A stretch of DNA of 64,000 bases from Phytophthora colocasiae (Eukaryota > Oomycota > Peronosporomycetes > Peronosporales > Peronosporaceae): positions 930,001 through 994,000 of the forward strand of contig JAGKQI010000100.1 of the NCBI GenBank assembly GCA_018806915.1, written 5' to 3'. Below the pieces are notes generated by a model. The model saw only the letters and a program-made list of their open reading frames with translations. It ran no database searches and had not been told where the DNA came from. Positions 36,302 through 49,847 of the stretch are shown piece after piece. The translations under genes were made by a program, and so were the position numbers. Positions within the stretch are counted from its first letter, which is position 1. Each line of letters begins with the position of its first letter.

Positions 36302-37388
36302 GTGCTTGAGTTTCATTCGTGTTTTGGAGCGAACACTGTGAGTGAAGACGGAGACCACGGAGATCCTGCCGAACCAATTGTGCTGGAAGCCGGCGACGCT
36401 GACCTTGAAGACAACGACGACGAGATGAAGCAGGGTACTGGTGTGATCGGGACACAGAACGACTATATTATCCGCTTGAAGCGAGATAGTGTCCTGATAC
36501 TTCTACAAGAAGGTCGAATTCGAGAAGCGTATGCACACAATGGTGAGGCGGTCTGTTTGCTCTATTTCTCACTGGAAATTTCAAGGATTCCCTTCGTGAG
36601 TGGACAAATGGTGCATTGAGGACTGATGGAATAAGTGACATATCCGATAGCATTTACGTGATACTGTCCCGGTACGATCGTTGTCAAGCGTCGACGCCAG
36701 AGCTGCTGCCTGTTGCCACGTCCTATATCCCATCGGACGTTGGACGGGAAATGAGATGATGCATCGCAGTACATTCATGCTACCAGCGATTATTACCGCG
36801 TACAATCCGGCAATGAATGGTGTCGACAGGGTCGACCAACTGCGGAGGACAATAAAGGAAGTCGACTCTCGATGTCAATCTTCACGTGTGCTTTGGATTT
36901 GTGCGTGAAAAACGCTTAAACACCCTACCAAGTAGTCAAACCAGCAGACGTTCGCAGCGTGAGCCTTCGCGAGTTCAAACGTAGGATTGCGGATGCTTGA
37001 CAGAGTAGGAGCTGAAGAAACGAAGCTCCGCAAAACGCAAATCGTCTTCGGTAGCGAGAACTATTGGCTCAGGCGCCAGCCACCATATTTTGACTCCGAA
37101 CTCTACCTCTAAAACTCACGACCAGGTGTTGTGCATGCTGTTCAGCTGTGCGGCAAACGTTTGCGATCACGTTGGGATGCACTGGGTGCAACTGTGGTTT
37201 TCACGTCGAGTGTTTCGCCGCATTCCACTTTCGAGACGTGTTTGTCGCTGCCACCGCAAGCGTTTGTCATGCATTTGATATCGTTGCGGCTTCTGGTGAG
37301 TCACCCTACAAGATTCGGCGCCGTCAAAATGAGACGATTATTCCAATTGCTGGCCTTACGTTACCAGACAAATAGCAGTCTAAAAAAA
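36302..37388 (+). pseudogene. piggyBac-like transposase remnant (right arm)
   Basis: Same fragments as the left arm, read outward: an acidic segment (36302-36619), AMNGVDRVDQLRR (about 36810-36850, intact here), and the C-terminal zinc-binding GCTGCNCGFHVECFAAFH (about 37173-37230). The piece between them is out of frame. Stop codons after each block make it inactive. Confidence 0.7.
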
Positions 37389-38177
37389 ATCAGACGGCAG
37401 CCTTGACACCAGTAGCAACAGGAAGAACGCACTCATCTTCAGAGCGATCTATAGACCTCATCCACGCGAAGCTAGGCCATGTACCCGAAATCAAACGTAA
37501 ACGAAGTAGTACTCGATCTCTAGCGGAATTGTGTGGAATGCATGGCGTCACGGATGTGCTCAAAGGCGATCATCTCGAATAGCCCATCTGTGTCGGTGTT
37601 GGTTCCAGAATGACTAGAAGTGGAGAACCACTACTAGCACAATGAGCAGTAGATACGCGGGGAAGACGTACCTGTGGAACTAGTCGTCAAACGTAAACAC
37701 CTTCAGAGCCTTGTGACAACACCTTCATACTCTTCACCACGAACAACCTCGTCAAGAGAAACAATGACAGGAAGATGAGCACTGGGAGGCCTTCAAGGAC
37801 TCGTAGCAATGCTGGGGGTTGTGCAGAAACCGAGGGATTCTACCCGCGGCTGCACTTCGGATCTGCTTCTACGAGGAACAAAACTTTGACTGATGAAATT
37901 TAACATTGTGAAAATGTGGCACGAATGAAGATGTTAAAATGCATAGTGTGACGCGAATGTCACTCGATGACATCAAAACACAGCCAAACTATGGTTCTTC
38001 GGACTGCGATTACACTTTTTTTAACCGATGCCAAACACTTTACGGCTGTAGAAAAAAAAACCATGCGAGCAAACACTCCCTGAAATGACCTTCAGCTTTT
38101 GTGGTGAGTCATTGACTCACTGGTGACAAGCAACATCATGAGTATAGGAGATTTCACACTGAATAGTACACGATCGA
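37389..38177. other. Region without a supported gene
   Basis: No open frame of note; unassigned sequence outside the right arm. Confidence 0.35.
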
Positions 38178-38708
38178 TTTGATCCTAATACCCGACGGCT
38201 CTCCGACTCAGCAATAGAACCTCACTCTCGTTCCCATCATTCTCTCTATTTTCCACCCATTATAGTATCACCGCAATGACACCCACATCCAAATGTCATC
38301 CAAAAGTGTGATAGTAAGCGTAAACGGCCAAGATATCCACGAAAAATAGGTAAATAATTATCCACAGGCTTTTATCTAAGCAAGGCTCGTTTGCCCCTAG
38401 ATTTTAGACTTGGGATTCTGCACAAAGCCTACATTCTATAAACGACAAGCTTGAAGTCACAGCTCTCCCTGCATTTGAGATCGTCCTGCTGTCGATAAGA
38501 TTTTCTCGAATTTGATATTTGGATCAAGTCGTTTCGATATTTTTCGTGGATACTTTGGCCATTTACGCTTATAATCACACTTTTGGATGACATTTGGATT
38601 TGGGTGGCATTGCAGTGATACTATAATGGGTGGAAAAAAGAGAGAATGATGGAAACGAGAGTGGGGTTCTATTGCTGAATCGGAGAGCCGTCGAGTATTG
38701 GGATCAAA
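38178..38708. mobile_element. 531-bp fold-back (MITE-like) element
   Basis: Arms of about 172 bp (38178-38349 and 38537-38708) are inverted and roughly 90% alike by eye. The ends are TTTGATCC/GGATCAAA, with shared internal words ACCCATTATAGTATCA and CCAAATGTCATCCAAAAGTGT. I see no target duplication, so the ends are approximate. Confidence 0.7.
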
Positions 38709-40456
38709 GCAGTCTCTACCTTTCGTGTGTTTGGTCTTTTATGTCCCCGTGATATTATTACGAATTACATCTCGAGTGCGATAATTACGTTGGCAAGTTG
38801 GCACGGGGTAAAGTTTTTCATCATATTTATATTTGCTGGAAGGTTCCCACCTTACTGAATTCTCATGGATACAATGACTGTACTATAAATGATGACACGA
38901 TTATAATGTCCACTGCTCACACGTGATTCTCATATTCCAGCTCATTGGAGTATTCCAGTGGTTCTTGGTATCCCCCTAGGAAGAAGACGTCACGTATTCA
39001 CTGTCTAGCTTGAATTGCTTTGCGGTTGAAGTGCAATAAGCTGTTTTCCTGTTTCTTGATGGTGGCAAACTGTATTGGGTCCGGACATTATTTTCCAGTT
39101 TCTACTTTGAAGTATATAATTGAATGGCCATGAAGCTTTAATAGACAGCGCTATCGAGTTGTCCAACAGCAACTGCTCGCATCTACCGCGAATTAACTAG
39201 GTGTACAGCGCTACCACCCCAACGTATCTAGTGATCCAAGTCACTAGTCAGACTAAAGTGAATAGTCAGCTAAAGTGAATAATAGCCTATTACTTGTGAC
39301 CTATTGCACTGGTCAGATTAAAGTGAATGCATACAGTAGGCCGCTGACGTCACTGATACCAACCGTTCCTGTGCGTGTCTCTCTACCTGTAATTTCAGAA
39401 GGCTCATCATCATCATCACCGTCATTTAAAAATTTGCCTGGTAAACACACAATATCTCCAAAACAAGACTGGAAGGAACTAGCTGTGCTGGGTATGACTT
39501 TGGAAAGTATCTCTGGGACAAATTCTGCTGTTCAGCAATTTTTGTGATGCGGGCAGGGGCATGTCTTATTAGCTCCGGGGGCCATGAGATAGTCGAACGT
39601 CGTTTCCGATGCAAATACCCAATGCGTGAAAATGTCGCTCATTCGAGAAAGTGCTTTGTTACTTGGAAAGTTCTCTACTGAGAACCCACTTTAACGTGAC
39701 GTGATCTTAGCACTGACAAAGCTCGTTCAAGAGGAAGGCAATTCTGATCGGTTCCACCTCGCCCTAAAGTGATACCACAAACTCTAGGTATTCAGCCCTG
39801 CTTTGCTTTTAATATGAATAGCTGTTCGTGATGAGAGATCACCAGAAGTTGAAAAAAAAACTACCTACCTACCTAAGACTACCCATACTCAACTAACGAG
39901 GCGCCCAAGTCATACTGAGGATTATCACTAATATATATAATGTTTGCTTGAACTTACAGTCCATTAGCGAAGATCCGCGGTATGGGGGAACCTAAGAATC
40001 ATAGTTGACTACACACATTACTGCTCGAAGCTCTTGAAGTGGACGTAAGGTTCTATCAAGTCTATGTTCCTGATCTATGTTCTAACGATAGCACAAGATT
40101 CTTAGCGAAATGCCCACCACGGCACAGAGAGGAGGTGGATACTTCAGCATTTTATCTACTCAAAAGCGCGAACTACAGGCTATGAGCAAAATAAAAGCTG
40201 CTTCATTTCTTTTCTACCCAGTGACTGCGCGTGTGACCCGGCCATGGAGAGTGTCGAAGCAGGCTCTCCCCACTCTTGTCATCGCAGTAGCCCTCATGAT
40301 GCTGACCCTAGCAATGGGTTCACGTTTCAAAGCAGTGTCAGGCTCCGCTTAGACGTTTGTGAAGAGTCTGAACCTTCTGCCTTCGACTTCGCAAGTGATT
40401 GTAATGACTCTGAAGCTTCTGAATTTGATTACTAGACGCAAAGGCGTATTGCTCGT
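38709..40456. other. Region without a supported gene
   Basis: Around 39240-39330 the word TAAAGTGAAT recurs three times. A short CTAC tandem lies near 39862. No protein family recognised. Confidence 0.35.
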
Positions 40457-41600
40457 GTGTTTCGCTGCCGATCGCACGCACCCTCGAATGCGACCATTGG
40501 TTTAAAATCAAGACTATCACAGATGGTAACAAGCAAGACCAATTTCATCTCGAGCAGACTGGAAACCGTAGCTCCGGGCTCACACTCATTAAACGTCGGG
40601 GGATCCACTTTCTTATCATTGAAGAAGTGGACATGCCCCTCGATATGGGTCGGGGCAACACATCTCCGCACATTGCTGCAGGATCGCTTCCGCGGAAATC
40701 CTCTTCATTTATTTGGGGATGCTTCCCTCTACGAAACAGTTCGAAAACCGCAAGGATTTTCTAGTACGACAATGTAGAGACAATTGGGACTGTACAAACC
40801 ATGTCTCTATCACGGCGTGGGCCAGTCGCCTAATTTACTCAATGCGTGATAACTTTGCGACTGAAATGATCTTAACGACTCTCGGGTGGACGAAATGATT
40901 GGCCTTGACGCTTTTCAGTTCGACTGTCACGAAGAAGGTGGGGAAACTTCCTTCGGCGAGAATGTTTCATCACGTCGTGTATTTCGCAACATTGCAGTGG
41001 CAGTTAGAGATCGAGGCGACAAGCTTGTGTGCACTGCAGACGGCACCTGCAAACCGCATTTTGGAGGGTGTGCCGTAGTGGACTGGGGTTCGATCGCGCT
41101 CATTGGCCTCGTGGACAGTTCGCTTACACATTTATGCATGTTGGCGCGGTCCGAATCCGTTGCTGCATGCGCCAAAATGTCCAAGGTCATAAGAAATCAA
41201 GCTTCAGACTTCCTTGATGTGAATCTGAACGTATGCTACGGTAACCTTGACCCCTCAGAGGCAATCGTCTCAGAATTTTACGAAATCTGGCCTGACGTGA
41301 CACTCATCACGTGCTGGCCGCATATGGCGCGCACACGTAAGCAAGGAAAAGTCGTTGCTGGTGGATAAGAAGAACTACGAAGCGATAATTAGACCTGTAG
41401 TCATGGTAATTTATTCAACTCGTAACCACAAGCAATTCCTCAAGATGAGCACCGTAGCCGACAACAACTGAATCAATTTTGGGGAGAAGGCTTTTGCAGA
41501 CTGGTTCACACCAGTGTACCTGTCAGATCGCTGGCACAGGAACAGAGCCGGGGTTCCTGGTGTCACGCCGAGACAACAAGGGATTGAGTTGTAACACAAC
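40457..41600 (+). pseudogene. MULE transposase remnant
   Basis: Fragments of a Mutator-like DDE transposase. The clearest frame (40886-41368) has CTADGTCKPHFGGCAVVDWG with the first catalytic Asp region, then WPDVTLITCWPHMAR. Further fragments in other frames between 41470 and 41600 (reading WFTPVYLSDRWHR) match the downstream part of the same family. Stop codons and frame changes make it inactive. Confidence 0.65.
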
Positions 41601-41800
41601 GTTTTAAAGAAAACCTGCGTACAGAGTTTTAGGCTCCAACTAGCGGCGTCCTTAAAGGCATCTTGCCAAGGATCTTACAGTTGGATGGCAAAAGCCTGTG
41701 CCCAGATACAGTTGGTCAGTACTGTGAGGGACCTATTCCTCCAGAAATGGTTGCCGAAGCGAAGCTGCTTGTCAAAACGACACGAAACTACAAGCTCTCA

Positions 41801-42130
41801 GACAAAGGATGAGGGACGGCTAGCGTGAAGACATTCAAGAAACACATGCTCGGCGCTGAAATTGTCATCCAAGGTCGTATCAAAGAGCGTGTCAAAGACA
41901 GGAAGATTGGTTTCGCTGTTGACGCTTGGACTGAGGATGGAACTCACTTCTGGGTCGTCATCGGCATAACTGTGTCGGACATTTCTCTCCTCTGCTATCA
42001 CCAACTGCATTTCTTGTCAAGTTTCCTGGTTTCGAGAATGCCATGGTTAATGCCTTGGCTGGAAAGTTTGATTCGCTTACAAGGGCCGTACGTTGTGCCG
42101 TCGCGAAGTTGCTGGTTCAGCCCTTGATGG
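41801..42130 (+). pseudogene. hAT-like transposase fragment
   Basis: A 100-codon open piece containing VKDRKIGFAVDAWTEDGTHFWVV, similar in layout to the first catalytic Asp segment (DxWT) of hAT transposases. The next piece, in another frame, reads NALAGKFDSLTRAV. No ends seen. Confidence 0.4.
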
Positions 42131-43510
42131 AGCTTTGGATGGTGATAAACTAGCCGCTACTGCTTCGAAAAGGAGGTCTTTTGCGGACGAAGGGCTTAGT
42201 CGTGAAGTGCAAGATGAGTTTCGGCACGACTTGCGCTTGGTTTCACCGACCACCGATGATGTTGGACGTTTGTTCTCGCGTAACCAAATACTACGGCCAA
42301 CTCCGCCACACGAATATATTTTGCTTGAATCCCCCCACACACACACATAGGTGGGTCTGACAGATGGAAAGTGATGGTTGTTCTCGAAGTTTCTAAATAA
42401 TATTGTGAAAAAATAATTGCACCTCCTGATGTTTCGTTGCAGTGCGAGACAAACGCAGGGGAAACCGCTTCGATGCTCGCTGTGCTTGGAGGGCATTCTA
42501 ATGTGAAATCAATTCGGATCTCCAATAACTATGACATTGAACTGTGCCAATCCTTGGTTGCAAGTATAGGAAGTTGTGGTAGCATCTGCCTCAGCATTCC
42601 TGTCATCGCTGTCGTGATGTATCCAGTTCAAATCTCGACTTCCTGAGGCGTGTGCCATGAATTCCACTTCCCTTTTTCCTAGATCGTTCCACCTTTGCTG
42701 CAATCCCCTTGTGCCTTTGAATACGGACGTCAGGAGAGTTCTCATCGTGAGAGGTTTCAAAACAATCGCTCTTGGAGACAAGAGGCGTTCTCGCGGCCAT
42801 CCCACCAGTGGACGTGGATTATTACGCCTTGATGGCATGTATTCGATATGATTGAATTGTTATTTAGCAGATATGTTGCGTTAATGTTGCTCCGTTTTTT
42901 TCATCGACGAAGATAAGGCAAATCCTACTGTAGTACTTTCATTTTCCATTGCTTTATTAACAATTAACGACGGAAAAAGACGTCGTGTTTTCCGACGTGT
43001 AAGCTACCCGTTCTTAAGTATTAAAATGAATAACTTTTACCGGCAGGTTTTTCTGGCATCATTTGCACTACTTATAAGTTTAATAAGTAACTGTAGGTAC
43101 AACAACCCAAATCAGGAGTTGGATCAACAGGCTACATGTTAGGTTTTAGTCTGCACAAATACTTAATTTTTGGGTTGGAGGAGAGAGAGAGAGTTAATGC
43201 GTTCCCTCCTTACGCTTGATCATTTTCCAAGGTAACAACAATGCAGAGTTCTGATATACAAATATACAGCCACACTAACTTTTTCCTGGTCCTTGAGCAG
43301 TGGGCTAGTACTCCAGGTCAACTAAGGAATGTCTACCAGTCACCAGGTTCGTCTGGTATCCCCGTAAGTTTCGCGCACCACCCTCTAGTATATTAAATCA
43401 ATACACAATCGGTTTTATACACCAGTCTACCAAGCGTTCTCCAAACGAACAATATGAAATGGGCAACCGTTAGAGACAAAGCAAACGACCCAACAAGGAA
43501 ATGGAATAGG
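42131..43510. other. Region without a supported gene
   Basis: Unassigned sequence before the copia element, with a short GA run near 43182-43194. Confidence 0.35.
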
Positions 43511-43630
43511 TGAGCAACCACCCTGGATTCAAGAGCGAAAGGTAAGTCGAGAGCGACGAAAACAGAACGTTAACGAAATCTCTCTTTGCTATCTGCCTCC
43601 CAAAACACAAGTACTTCTCCTCTCTCAACT
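43511..43630 (+). repeat. 5' LTR of the copia element
   Basis: Begins TGAGCAACCACCCTGG and ends CTCTCAACT. It differs from the 3' copy by several substitutions and indels, so the insertion is not very recent. Confidence 0.8.
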
Positions 43631-43650
43631 GATTAACAGCCGCAAGCTCC

Positions 43651-44809
43651 ATGGAAACTCGTCGCACCAACCGCAACAATCAACATGCCGCCGGTGATGC
43701 TCCCGTCATCCCTGCTGTGCAAGAAGACGCCCCGGTCCTGCCAGTCGCACCGCACGATGCAGCCCAGTCACCAGCAAATGCTCCAACAGGGGCTGCAACC
43801 GATGGTGTGGACGAGCCCGACGATGAGCCGAACCCTGCACCAATGCGAATGGGAAGAGGTGGGAAGAGCGAGGGGAAAATCGACCTGAGAAACATCACGA
43901 TGGACCAATTTACTGGCAAGGTGCCTTCAGGGGCCTACGACTCTGGCGTAGGAGACTGGTGGGACCAGTTCTCTGACCAAGTGGACGACGCTCAAGTGCT
44001 GGCAGCCCAAGAATGATCGGAATCGGCCAAGAAGTCCGTCCTCTCGATAATTCTGACGGACACGGCGTTGGCTGAAGACGTACCGAGCCGCGCATCCTGA
44101 TGCAACCTTCGAGGATACCGGTCGCGCTCTTGTCGCTAAGTTTCGCTCCAACCTAACGGACCAAGAAATAACTGCTCAAATCTACGCGGAAAAGAAGCAT
44201 GCATCTGAGGCGTATCAAGAGTATGCTGATAGGCTTCTCCGGATGGCAGATGGGCTCACTGGGGGAATCACCAGATCAGCAAACACGCAACATGCATTGG
44301 GAACGTTCCTGAGATTAGCGTGGCCACAACGTAAAGACATCGTTCAAGCACACATAAATGGCAAGCAAGGAAACCCCACGAGTCTGCTGAGTGACGCAGT
44401 GCAGTTTCTAAGCGAGTTATCTCAATCAGATGGGCGACTGGACGACTACAAGAGACGCAAAATCTCAGAAGGGGGACGCGTGGCACGCGATGACAACAAG
44501 CCCAAGGTCGCAGATGCAAAACACAAGACTCAAAAGGCGAAAATCAAGGGATCCGGGGGCAAATCAAAGGCACTCTCCGCCGTAGTCGAGCGCAAGAGAA
44601 AGCCGACCAAGATGCCTCGCCGAGGGGGAGTTGTCTGTTACATCTGTGGCGAAGAAGGGCACACAGCCAAGTACCATCGCCAGCATTTGTCCAAGACGAA
44701 TGAAGATGATCAAAAGGCTGACGCACAAGGAAAAGTTGCCGCGGCAGACGAAGCGGTGGAAGCATCCACAGAAGACTGGGCTGATGACTCCGCAGAAGAC
44801 TCGGCCTGA
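43651..44809 (+). pseudogene. copia gag (frameshifted)
   Basis: Begins at the ATG at 43651 just after the 5' LTR, with a Pro/Ala/Asp-rich N-terminus. The frame ends at 44016 and resumes by about 44150-44809 after a frameshift. Near the C-terminus is a zinc knuckle, CYICGEEGHTAKYH, spaced C-x2-C-x4-H-x4-H, where the last ligand is His instead of the usual Cys. An acidic stretch follows up to the TGA. Confidence 0.75.
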
Positions 44810-44814
44810 AGGTT

Positions 44815-47450
44815 TGGCGTCGGGTGGGGCCCAATCCTGGTGGATTCGGGAGCCTCCCACCACCTGACGAGCCAACAAACCGGCTTTGAGGTGACGGAAG
44901 GCAAGGTAATGCTCGCCATTCGCGTGGCAGACGGAAGAACGGTCGTGGCCAGGGCTAAAGGACAGCTACGTATTAATGCTCTTGTTCAAGACAGCGCTGG
45001 AAACGACGTGGAAAAAGAGTTTGTGGTGGACAACGTGTACATGGTTCCAGAGCTTCCCCACACATTACTATCTGTTTCGGCACTATTACGGGATCGATAC
45101 GGTGTGAGCTTTGGCCCGAGTAGCTGCACCATTTTAAACGGCACTCGAGGACGCGCCCGGTGCATCGCGCGCGTTGATGGAGGCGTGTATGCCGTGGTAA
45201 CGGCACAGCATCCAGGAACCAGGGACTGCGTTGAGCACGCGTTGTCAGCGATAGCTCTAGGTAGGACTTTGGAAATGTGGCACAGAAGACTTGGTCACGT
45301 CAACTACACCACACTGAAGAAAATGACTAATGGTAAAGCTGTGCGGGGGCTACGAGTCAGTCCAGGATCCAAACCTGCCATGTGCACGGTTTGCGCCCTC
45401 ACCAAAGCCACTCGACTGCCGGTGCCAAGCGCGAGGTCCAGTACTGACGAAGTTGCTGATGGGATCTGCCACATTGATCTCGCGGGTTCTATCTCCGTGT
45501 CAGTGAACGGCAGCAGGTATTTTATGGCGAGACTACATACAGAGTATGTACTGAGACGTAAGAATGAGGCTGCCGAGATGGCTAAACGTTTTCTGAAGAT
45601 GATCGAACGGCAAGCTGACGTAAACGCTGGAGCACTTAAGGTCCTTCGGACGGCGGTACGGAATTTTTGAACAAAGACTTCCGCATGTTGGCACACGATC
45701 GTGGGATTCGGACGCAACACACTACGCCGTATTCCTCATTCCAGAACGGCGTGGCAGAGCGCAGCATCAGAACTGTGACCGAGATGGCGGCCGCCATGCT
45801 AGTTGACTCGGGGCTGCCGCACAATCTGTGGGAACGTGCATTGCAACATGCTACATGCATTCGTAATAGGATTCCTCGGCGTGGAGCTCAAGTCACGCCG
45901 CACGAGCGCATATTTGGAGGGCGCCCAGATGTAAGCAACCTCCCCATCTTTGGGCAAGCAGTGGTCGCTCGAGTTCCCGATCAGCTACGGCGCAAGACGA
46001 AGCGCTTCCTCAACACAAGAGGGCAGCTTGGTGCCTTTGTCGGGTGTGCCGATGACATCAAGGGGTTTTACATTTACACCAAGGGCACAAGGCGCTCCAT
46101 ATTCACATCTCGTGACGTCACGATTGTCGACAGGATGATTTTTGAGATCGACTCAAGTACCGAGGACGATGAAGACGACGACGCAGAAGTAGACAAAGAA
46201 ACTGACGAGACAGCTGACACTCAAGATGACCGAGAAGGCGCATTCCCTTCGGAGCTAGCCGCAGTCCGGCGTTCACAGCGTATCGCTCGTCGAACCACCG
46301 CTCAGGCCCAAGCGTTCGCAGTGTTAAGCGATATCATAAGGGAGCCACTCAACCTGGCTGAAGCCAAACGGTCCCCTGAATGGCAGCAGTGGAAACGTGC
46401 CATAGACGAAGCAGTGAACACGCTGTTCGAAAACGGTACATTCGAGTGGGTGGATGCACCAGTTGGTGCGCGAGTTCTCGACCACACACTGCAATTTCGA
46501 TTGAAGACAGGAACGGGACGGCAGTGTGGAGAGATTCAAGGCGAGACTCTGTGCTCGCGGTGACAAACAGATTTGGATCATTCATTTCGTGAAGACATGC
46601 ACCCGTGGCTGGCATTATCACGGTGCGAATATTCTTCGTGATAGTCGTGTGGCTGAAGATGCGGGTGCGCCAAGGGGATGTTCCGGCTGCCTATGTGAAG
46701 GCCAATCTGGCAGAAGAAATCTATATGAAACCCGTTCCAGGGTACGCAACGCAGAGCAACATCGACAAGGTTTGGCGCCTCCGCAAAGCACTCTATGGGC
46801 TGCGCCAGCAGGGCGCCAGTGGAACCAAGAAATCAACGCATTCCTACTTGACTATGGCCTATCTGCGACCAGCGGTGATCCGTGCCTGTATTACGCTTAC
46901 GTGGATGGCTCGTGTGTGTGTATGTCGACGACATACTTGTCGCCCATGAAAACGAGGCTCAATGCCTCGTCTGATGACCACACTGTCAACTCGCTATCAG
47001 GTGAAAGACACGGGGGAGCCGCACCAGTTCCTTGGCATGAAGGTGGATCGAGTCGCGGATGATATGCTACTACTCAGTCAAGCGAGCTACATCGAAGAAG
47101 TACTGCATCGGTTCGCGATGGACGAGACCCGACCCACGCACCTACCAATGGTGGCGAATACGCGGCTAGATCTCACCGATGAAGGTCCAAGCGGCGAAGA
47201 ACGCGCGCTGATGGCAAAAATGCCATATCGACAAGCGGTCGGGGCTTTGCTATACTTAGCGAGAGTCACGAGACCTGACATCATGTTCGCGGTCGGACAG
47301 CTAGCACGTCATGCCGCTGCCCAGCGAAAGATGGCTTGGGGACGCTACAAAGTATCTACTGCGTCACATTCGCGCAACGAAAGGACTGAAGCTTCAACCT
47401 ACAAGCGACGACGTAGTTGTAGCTACGGACGCCGACTGGGCAAATGACCG
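44815..47450 (+). pseudogene. copia pol: protease, integrase, reverse transcriptase, RNase H (frameshifted)
   Basis: Protease active site VDSGASHHL at about 44838-44864. The GAG-pre-integrase motif MWHRRLGHVN lies near 45275-45305. Integrase core follows in two frames, with the HTTPYSSFQNGVAERSIRT block at about 45718-45775. An acidic linker separates it from the reverse transcriptase, which has [14 protein letters not shown] (about 46668-46710), [10 protein letters not shown], and the catalytic YVDD at 46921-46932. The RNase H start ([15 protein letters not shown], about 47425-47470) is cut short. At least four frame changes occur. Confidence 0.8.
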
Positions 47451-47660
47451 CACGGATCGAAAGAGCGTGTAGGTGTCGGTAGTGTAGCGATCGTCAGACC
47501 ATGCGTCACTTGTGGGGGACGAGTTGGATTTCCTGATCAAATACAAGTGCCACATGCCGCTATCGACATCCCTGAGAAGGTTCCAGTGTAGATGGACCAG
47601 GTCAGGCACGAGTGGCACAAAACTCGCGCCATCACGGAATGAACCATTGCGGCCACAGGT

Positions 47661-47778
47661 TGAGCAACCACCCTGGATTCAAGAGCGAAAGGTAGTCGAG
47701 AGCGATGAAAACAGAACGTTAACGAAATCTCACTTTGCTATTTGCCTCCCAAAACACAAGTACTTCTCTCTCTCAACT
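47661..47778 (+). repeat. 3' LTR of the copia element
   Basis: Begins TGAGCAACCACCCTGG. Contains TCACTTTGCTATTT at 47730-47743, 13 of 14 matches to the oomycete initiator; the 5' LTR has a poorer version at 43581-43594. Confidence 0.8.
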
Positions 47779-48693
47779 AACTGTCTGCTATCGCCTGGGC
47801 TAATGTGCTCTGAAAGAACATTCGCAAGGAGCAGGATCTGGGGAGTTGTATCGTCGTTGACATCGATATCCTGCAGCTCTGACTAAAGGCTTTTCTCAGT
47901 CCATTTGGGATCGTCGACAAAGGAGACGAAGACCTCCACATTTCCAACTGGGTCATCCACGATCTCTCTTTTCTTGACGGCCACTCCGTGAACGACCTCT
48001 CAGTCCAGGACGCCATTCCAACAGCGGAATATATCCATTGCGACGCTATCTCCTAGGAAATATTGTGTCAAACGGCCCAGTTTCCGGGCGACGATATTAA
48101 GGTCATGCTCAGTAACGTGGCTCTTCTCACGAACTTGCTGGTACTAATCCGTTTGAAAACACTCTGGTGATTGATATGTCGGCCCGATTTGGATGGACCC
48201 TCCTTGGCGCAACGCGGTGGTCGGTAAGGCAATTGCCTACATCGATGGGAGTAAAGGCAAGAATGACTACCCAGGTGGTTGATTTAACTACTTTTGGGTG
48301 GATGATTTGGTGCCGAAAAAACAATGTTCCTAAAAATTGTTCTAACCGTGATCTTAACAACCTAAACAAACTATAAGCTATGGTGGTAAATGACGGTTTT
48401 TAGAGCACCTGTTAGGACACATTCGACAAGACGTCACGTTCACGTTTTAGTTCAGAACGTACTAACACGTTACCTAAATTCTATGTAGTCGTTCGGGACG
48501 CACGGCTCGACATACGGCGCGTGTGAAGGCGGATCCCGGCGATGGTGTTTAATGTCGTCGATCATTTGGACGTAGCGGCGGGAGTCAGCTTTGGGGCTGT
48601 CTCAACGAACGCCAGCAGACTGGGGTGCGTAACCGAGAAAAGCTCGTTAAACTCTCGATTATAGCGCTCTAACGGGTTGAAAATTGATGTAGC
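47779..48693. other. Region without a supported gene
   Basis: Unassigned; possible transposon debris between the copia element and a MULE fragment. Confidence 0.35.
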
Positions 48694-48984
48694 TCAATAC
48701 GCATCCTGTTCTTTTGAATCCATAAGCGCATACATGACTGGAACGTACAAATCAACTCCAGGGTCACGAACCATCATGATGAGACACTGAGTGAACGGTT
48801 TTGGTGCCATCTTGAACGTGCCGTCGATGAAATGAGCCGTTACAGAGTAGCGTAACAGCCCGATAATATCCCGATGACCGAAGCCAAGAAATCGGTGTTG
48901 TTCGCATTCCTGTGTGTGGGCCACATCGAACTGGAAAAAGGGCCTTGGGTCGTCAGGTGCCACGTTACGCATGGGTGGATTCAA
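48694..48984 (-). pseudogene. MULE transposase fragment, minus strand
   Basis: 96 codons containing HFIDGTFKMAPKPFTQCL and YVPVMYALMDSKEQDAY, the first catalytic Asp region of a Mutator-like transposase of a different subfamily from 40457-41600. It stops abruptly on both sides. Confidence 0.6.
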
Positions 48985-49844
48985 CGGTGCGCAGGGGGTC
49001 GCCGCCAGTGAGAAGTCGGTGCAACTTTTACCGCGGTGCAGGGGCGTGCAGTGAACCCGGAAGGGCGACTACTGAAGTGATATCAGAGTCGCACAGCAAG
49101 GCGGGCACGTGTTACCTTGTGGTGTCCTCGTAGGTTCATTTTCTTGGCAATATGACCTCGCCGGGGTCGAGAGAGTGTGAGTGCGAATGAGGGTTTCTTG
49201 CTTAGACCGTCGAATATCCTTCCGATCCTCACAGGAGCGCTTGGGAGTCGAACGTTCTCCGGTAGACACAAGTGTTCACCGGAGATCCCTGAAGTCAAAT
49301 ATAGATGAATACAATGGGAGGTCCTGTTACCAGAGCCTATTAGAACAAAAGCAAGAAACGACGTCCGGATACTCACCCAAAGTTTAGCCCAGTAGGCTCC
49401 ATGACAGAAATACCGGGTCGTCGCGCTCAGACTGGAGGCATGACGTAGTCGTCGCGATAGCTGCCCAGACAGGGAAATACCGCATGGATGGGTGACCTGA
49501 GCGGCGGCTTCCCATTGCACATGCTTGGACGTTGGTTATTGGCACTGTCACTTGTAGTTAATGCAAACGCGGACATCCTCGTCGCCACTCGGCATCCGGG
49601 AACCATTGGGTAGGGGCCAAAGCCGCTGCGAGAGGAAGAAGACAGGGTAGAACGTCCGTGCCGGTTAAGGTGTACTCGGTGGGCCTTGCCTCGGGAATAT
49701 CTGAGCTGGTTTGCGCTGCGTCCGCGTACACTGAGGCGTTGTCGTTGACCTTGATTGTTGGCGGCTACAATTTGGATCCCCGTTTGTGTGGGATAGAACT
49801 ATAGTCTGACCATGCTCACTGTTTGAAGGGGTGTGAGATATACT
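48985..49844. other. Region without a supported gene
   Basis: Near 49480-49500 the words TACCGCATGGATGGGTGACC resemble the internal control region of 5S rRNA, but the rest of a 5S gene is missing (see rejected items). Confidence 0.35.
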
Positions 49845-49847
49845 TCA

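Larger units (their letters stand above)
34213..37388 (-). repeat. Right arm of large inverted repeat 2 (piggyBac-like)
   Basis: Inverted counterpart of 26125-29270. The loop between the arms is about 4.9 kb and has been filled by at least two independent small elements. Confidence 0.85.
43511..47778 (+). mobile_element. Degenerate Ty1/copia LTR retrotransposon
   Basis: A 4.27-kb element bounded by similar 120- and 118-bp direct repeats. Domain order is gag, protease, integrase, reverse transcriptase, RNase H, which is the Ty1/copia order. Numerous frameshifts and a truncated RNase H end mean it is not autonomous. Target duplications were not identified, so its outer limits are those of the visible repeats. 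Confidence 0.88.
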